DNA of 64,000 bases. Origin: Synanceia verrucosa. Lineage: Eukaryota; Chordata; Actinopteri; Perciformes; Synanceiidae. A program made the position numbers and the translations under genes. The notes below the pieces were generated by a model. The model saw nothing but the letters and a program-made list of their open reading frames with translations, searched no databases and was not told the origin of the DNA. This document shows, piece after piece, positions 60,101 through 64,000 of this stretch; the stretch's first letter is position 1, and each line of letters starts with the position of its first letter. The stretch lies in the NCBI GenBank assembly GCA_029721515.1, contig CM056563.1:15566454-15630453 (forward strand), in the 5' to 3' direction.

Positions 60101-60560
60101 ACTGTGTAAAAAGAAAATAATATAGACAGTAACTATACCTAGGTTTATGGGAAATAGGTTTATACCGGCAAGCTGATGATAGAGTAAAACAGTAGAACTC
60201 TGTAGAACCTGATGTAGCCTAAAAACAGTCAGTATTCAAGTTTTCTAATAACTTCACATAAAACAAAATAAAAAGTAAAAAAAAGGGACCTCATTACTAA
60301 CTGATGTAGCCTGAACAGTAGGAATCGCGTTAATGCTTTTTTACCTTCGTGTTAGCTTGTTTTGGTGCTCTGGTTGACACAAAGAATTAACCCCTTAATG
60401 CTACAGCTGTCACAATTTACCTTTTTAATTCCACGATTACAATGAGTTTGTTTCCACTTTTGTCGTTCAGTTTTGTGTGTAGGATTTTAATCAGATCATT
60501 TCATTTATGGCTGATAATGAATTGTGAATGTTAATAAAATTATTTACTCTCTATATAGGA
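57131..60560 (+). other. llgl1: llgl1 3' UTR, apparently split by an intron
   Basis: Four bases after TGA stands a good donor (ACAG then GTGAGA at 57135). A matching acceptor ends at 58908 (TTGAATTACAG), giving an intron of about 1.77 kb. The terminal non-coding exon would run from 58909 to about 60560, following AATAAA at 60533-60538. Other AATAAA motifs occur at 59402 and about 60267. Alternatively the transcript may end unspliced in the first AT-rich stretch; sequence alone cannot decide. Confidence 0.55.
57758..58645. mobile_element. Non-autonomous hAT element with perfect 8-bp duplication
   Basis: Ends read TAGGCCTGACACAATAAC (left) and, reverse complemented, TAGGCCTGTCACGATAATC (right). 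The exact 8-bp duplication ATAACTCC lies at 57750-57757 and 58646-58653. The 888-bp interior shows no transposase frame. It sits in the presumed 3' UTR intron of llgl1. Confidence 0.87.
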
Positions 60561-60909
60561 ACTGATTGTGATTTGGACTTTAGACTCACATGCACAATAC
60601 TCCATTACCATCCTTCAAGGCTACATCAAGTAACTGGTTAGATTAGTTTATCCTTATCCTGCAAATGAGAGAACTGCTAAACTGGCTCCTCAAAGGCATA
60701 CTAATTAATTCACACAACAAACTGTGAAAAGCTAACACTTTGTGGGGTAAAGGTACAGTGGAAAATGTTGTTATGAGTTTAAAGGCTTTAAGAAATTTAT
60801 AACTATAAAATCAAGAAATTGTGATGTCTCTTGCAGTTGCAAGACTGAAATTAACTTTCATGTGGAGTATGCCACAACCTGGTCACATCACAGCTGTATG
60901 GTATGAATA

Positions 60910-61283
60910 ATAGAGAATGTGAACATGACGTCACGTCGCTGTGTATTTTGGGTGTCAGTGCTATCTTGGAAGGAACTCGAACGTAAACAAAAGCGATAAT
61001 GCGATCGGCTGTCACAACTTTTGCCCGACCATGACTGCTTCAAAGTTTCTTCACTGAGATACTTCAAAGAAAGTGAAGCAAAGTACCGCAGATCTCCAGA
61101 ATATGTAACTAGTGCACAAATACATACTCAGTGCTCCGTGAAACATCACAATTACACTTCAAATAGGTCATTAAGATCTCCAAAATCCGAGTTGTACTCT
61201 GATTATGAATCAGTTGAAATTGTAAGTGAAACTGACTGCAGATGTGAGTAAAATGTGTAAATCTAACTATGTAACTGTAACCA

Positions 61284-61314
<31 letters not shown>

Positions 61315-61723
61315 CCCTGTGTTTATGAGAAGAACGTCTCTTTCACGTCTAATTTTCATCCATTTCACATTACAAGTTGACACTTAACAATGCTCTTTTG
61401 GTAGATTATTTGATTGCCGAATTAGAGTAGAATGGTTCATCAAATTTTATCAGCATTTTTGATGGGTCGGTACGGCTGCAGTGGAATAACTGACGATTGA
61501 CTGAGATAAGGGATGAGATTAAATAAATCATGGAACATAGCCTGGTCTAGAGCAGGCTAGCTCACGGATAAATTGAGCCAGAATAACCAAGAAAGCCCGG
61601 CTTAATCCCTTATCCTAGTTCTGTGGAACAGCCCTGGGAGGGATTGTTTACATATGCGATCCTTTCAAGATGGCCAACAATCCTACAATGCATAGCAGTA
61701 TGACATACCTTCACATTCTCTAT
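60910..61723. mobile_element. Unclassified element with ~80-bp imperfect terminal inverted repeats
   Basis: Left end ATAGAGAATGTGAACATGAC and right end (reverse complement) ATAGAGAATGTGAAGGTATG are similar for about 80 bp, including a shared ATCTTG(G/A)AAGGA and GTAAACAA. Inside are a 76-codon open frame (61021-61251), of no family I recognise, and a (GT)n run at about 61285-61311. The target-site duplication is not clear. Confidence 0.6.
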
Positions 61724-61741
61724 AGCCTGTTCACTGTTCAT

Positions 61742-62043
61742 CCATCCATCCATTTTCTACCACTTATCCTCACATAGGGTCGTGGGGGGTCTGGAGCCTA
61801 TCCCAGCTGTCTTAGGGTGAAAGGCAGGGTACACCCTGGACAAGTCTCCAGTTCATCACAGGACACAGAGACAGACAACCACTCACATTCACACCTATGG
61901 GCAATTAGCCAATTAACCTAATCTCCATGCATGTTTTTGGATGGTGGGAGGAAGCTGGAGTACCTGGAGAGAACCCACACAGACACGGGGAGAACATGCA
62001 AACTCCACACAGAAAGGCCCTGGGCTGGGAATTGAACCCGGTT
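61742..62043 (-). mobile_element. 5'-truncated (ATGG)n SINE with 13-bp target-site duplication
   Basis: Reverse-oriented copy: (CATC)n tail at the left, body, and truncated at the right just after the B box (GAATTGAACCCGG), so the A box is missing. GTTCACTGTTCAT flanks it exactly on both sides (61729-61741 and 62044-62056). Confidence 0.9.
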
Positions 62044-62109
62044 GTTCACTGTTCATGATGAACATATTTCTCTGTGGTATCATTCAACACCATAATTAGT
62101 CTTTCTGCT

Positions 62110-62630
62110 TGTCGTGGAAAATATTGAATAGTCAATGAGGAAAGAATGGATGCACCCAGGAGCCTCCCTCGGTTGATTAAACAAGTAACATTTATTGAAG
62201 ATTCTGATGTATCAGGAGGAATATGAACTTTGTCGTGGACAACCGTACAGCTGCCAGAGTCCGCCACATATTCCTACCTTTCCCTATGGTGCTCAGCCTT
62301 ATAAACTAACACCCAGTTAAGTACAAGTATATTACTTTACATTACTCTTGAGTAGCGTTCCAGTCAGGGCATGCTCATTCTAAGCTATGAACTAACAGTG
62401 GCGCCTGTTGTCTTGCTGACGCTCAGCCATCGGCCTTATCAAAGGGCCAACGTTGGCAGACTCCTCTGACCTTGGTTACCTAGTCAACTTAGAGATAACT
62501 AGCCATCTGTTTTCCTTGAGACACTGTGCTTCAACCCTGCATTCTGGAGGGACAGTTTAAGGATTTACTGCTGTAAAAAATGACACTAGCTAACCCTAGG
62601 AACTCCTAAATTTAGAAAAAATCCATAACA
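62110..62630 (-). mobile_element. LTR-like segment, probably of a BEL/Pao element
   Basis: On the minus strand it starts TGTTATGG and ends CGACA, the TG...CA form, over about 520 bp. It contains an AATAAA followed by a T-rich stretch in its last third, as an R region would. The integrase fragment lies directly upstream of it on the minus strand. Confidence 0.6.
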
Positions 62631-62649
62631 CTGATGACTTTTGAAAATT

Positions 62650-62919
62650 TTACCGGGTGGTCTCAACAGGCTTTGGAGGATCCAGCTTCAGCTCCCTGGA
62701 AACACCAATGAAGTTGGTGCCACAGTCTGACCTCAACTGCTTTGCAATACCTCTGATCGCCAAGAATCTGCGAAGTGCATTTGTGAAGCTGGAAGAGCTC
62801 ACAGTTTCAATCACTTGGATGTGAAGAGCTCGTGAACATGCATGTAAACAAAACCGCCCATCTTTTACTGTTGGCTTGTCCTCCTTTAGTGCAGCATGCA
62901 GTGACCTTCCATGGTCCAA
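62650..62919 (-). pseudogene. Integrase core fragment of a BEL/Pao-like retroelement
   Basis: A stretch of about 89 codons resembles the integrase core of BEL/Pao elements, with the strings SRALHIQVIET, NALRRFLAIRG and LRSDCGTNF, including the conserved Asp of the D,D,E active site. The rest of pol is absent and the LTR-like segment follows within about 20 bp, so this is an internally deleted relic. Confidence 0.78.
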
Positions 62920-63026
62920 ATAAGAAAACAGGGAGCAGCATTATCCATTAATGTGTGACCTGCAGGAAACTATGTGGCAGAGAGGAGCACAAAATCATGG
63001 CAGATTTGCCAGCCAAACATTTACAG

Positions 63027-63500
63027 ACAAACATTCAACGTGCTGTAAGAAGGCATGTATGACGTGACATTTTTTGATTTTTTTTCAACATACTGGGGTT
63101 TGACCATTTTTTCAAATTTTTTTCGTCAGACATCACCATGAATTCAATTCACTCAGCATGCTTTAAGAAGGCATTTTCAGCACTTTTTATGACATGACAT
63201 TTTTTGACTTTTTCGGCATCCACGGTATGACGACTTTCTTCAAATTTTTGACATCCTAAAAAATGGCTTTTTCACCGCTTTTTTTGCTAGACATCACCAT
63301 GAATTCACTCAACATGCTGTAAGAAGACATTATCAGCACTTTTTATGACATTTTATGATGAAACATTTTTTTTTTTTTTTTTGGCAAACAGAGGTATGAC
63401 TATTTTTTTTGACATTCAATATACCATAATAAGGCATTTTTATCACTTTTTCGACATACCATAGTATGACTATTATTATTATTTGACATACTATAATTTG

Positions 63501-63535
<35 letters not shown>

Positions 63536-64000
63536 TTAAACAAATTATGAAATAAAAACATTCAAAAAACCACAAAAGGTCATTTTTATTACTTTCTGGA
63601 CATTTTAATTCTTTGACAATTTTTGACTTTTTTGATATACAATAGTATAACTTTTTTAGGAGGTATTATTTGACATATTATTATTTGGCTTTTTTTTTTT
63701 TTACAACATCTAAACAAAATTATGCCATAAGTACATTCAACATCCCATACTAAGGTGTATTTATCACTTTTTAGACATTTCAATTTTTTCTGACATTTTT
63801 TTGGGTCTTTTTCGACATACTATAGTATGACTTTTTTAGGAGTTCTTTTTGACATCCTATAATTTGGCTTCTTTACAATATTTAAACACATATTATGCTA
63901 AAAATCCATTCAACATACCATAATAAGTGATTTTTATCACTTTATGGACATTTTAATTCTTTGACAATTTTTGACTTTTTCAACATACTATAGGTGACTT
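63027..64000. repeat. Degenerate AT-rich tandem array, running off the window
   Basis: Related units of roughly 160-250 bp recur. One type carries GACATCACCATGAATTCA and GCTGTAAGAAGGCATT (about 63030, 63130, 63290). The other carries GACATTTTAATTCTTTGAC, CATACTATAGTATGAC and TTTGGCTTTTTTT (about 63350, 63598, 63772, 63949). Poly(T) runs separate the blocks. The 14-mer CATACTATAGTATG is a perfect palindrome that appears in whole or mutated form in several units. The array continues past the edge. Confidence 0.82.

Noticed and set aside
1..64000. Prokaryotic-type systems, CRISPR arrays, operons
   Set aside because: All long coding sequence is in spliced vertebrate-type exons; regular repeats are microsatellites or transposons without spacer-repeat structure.

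Overview
This is eukaryotic genomic DNA, almost certainly from a ray-finned (teleost) fish. Two long multi-exon genes lie head to tail on the + strand. Introns are short and GT-AG, with many CA/GT microsatellites. The introns also hold repeat families typical of teleosts: an L2-type LINE, tRNA-derived SINEs ending in (ATGG)n, hAT elements whose ends read TAGGGATG-like sequence, and a BEL/Pao fragment. I see no prokaryotic features, tRNA gene, rRNA gene or CRISPR array.

Gene 1 (591-26564) is the 3' two-thirds of an unconventional class XV myosin, myo15a. I could place 55 exons. Their lengths sum to 6510 nt, exactly divisible by three, giving 2169 codons plus TAA with no in-frame stop. The exons cover the second half of the motor, three IQ-like motifs, MyTH4-1, a His/Gln/Pro-rich linker, a central FERM/PH-like region, SH3, MyTH4-2 and the C-terminal FERM ending in a PDZ-ligand-like tail. 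The first part of the motor lies off the left edge.

Gene 2 (28744-57130) is a complete llgl1 (lethal giant larvae homologue 1). It has 23 coding exons totalling 3201 nt, or 1066 aa, close to the human protein length. A CpG-rich first exon/promoter lies only about 2.2 kb past the myosin stop. Intron 2 is very large (10.2 kb). The 3' UTR appears to be split by an intron whose donor lies 4 nt after the stop codon; the terminal non-coding exon is about 58909-60560.

The right end (60.9-64 kb) is repeat-rich. It holds a terminal-inverted-repeat element, a 5'-truncated SINE with a 13-bp target-site duplication, a BEL/Pao-like LTR plus integrase fragment, and a degenerate AT-rich tandem array that runs off the window.

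The two proteins act in different systems: Myo15a carries cargo to actin-protrusion tips such as stereocilia, and Llgl1 acts in basolateral polarity. Their adjacency matches human 17p11.2, where MYO15A and LLGL1 are close neighbours. The most notable non-coding structures are a nearly perfect 167-bp inverted repeat in llgl1 intron 2, a SINE copied together with its flank between llgl1 introns 4 and 5, three hAT-type elements (two with perfect 8-bp duplications), and GT-dinucleotide runs that replace the polypyrimidine tract at several 3' splice sites.
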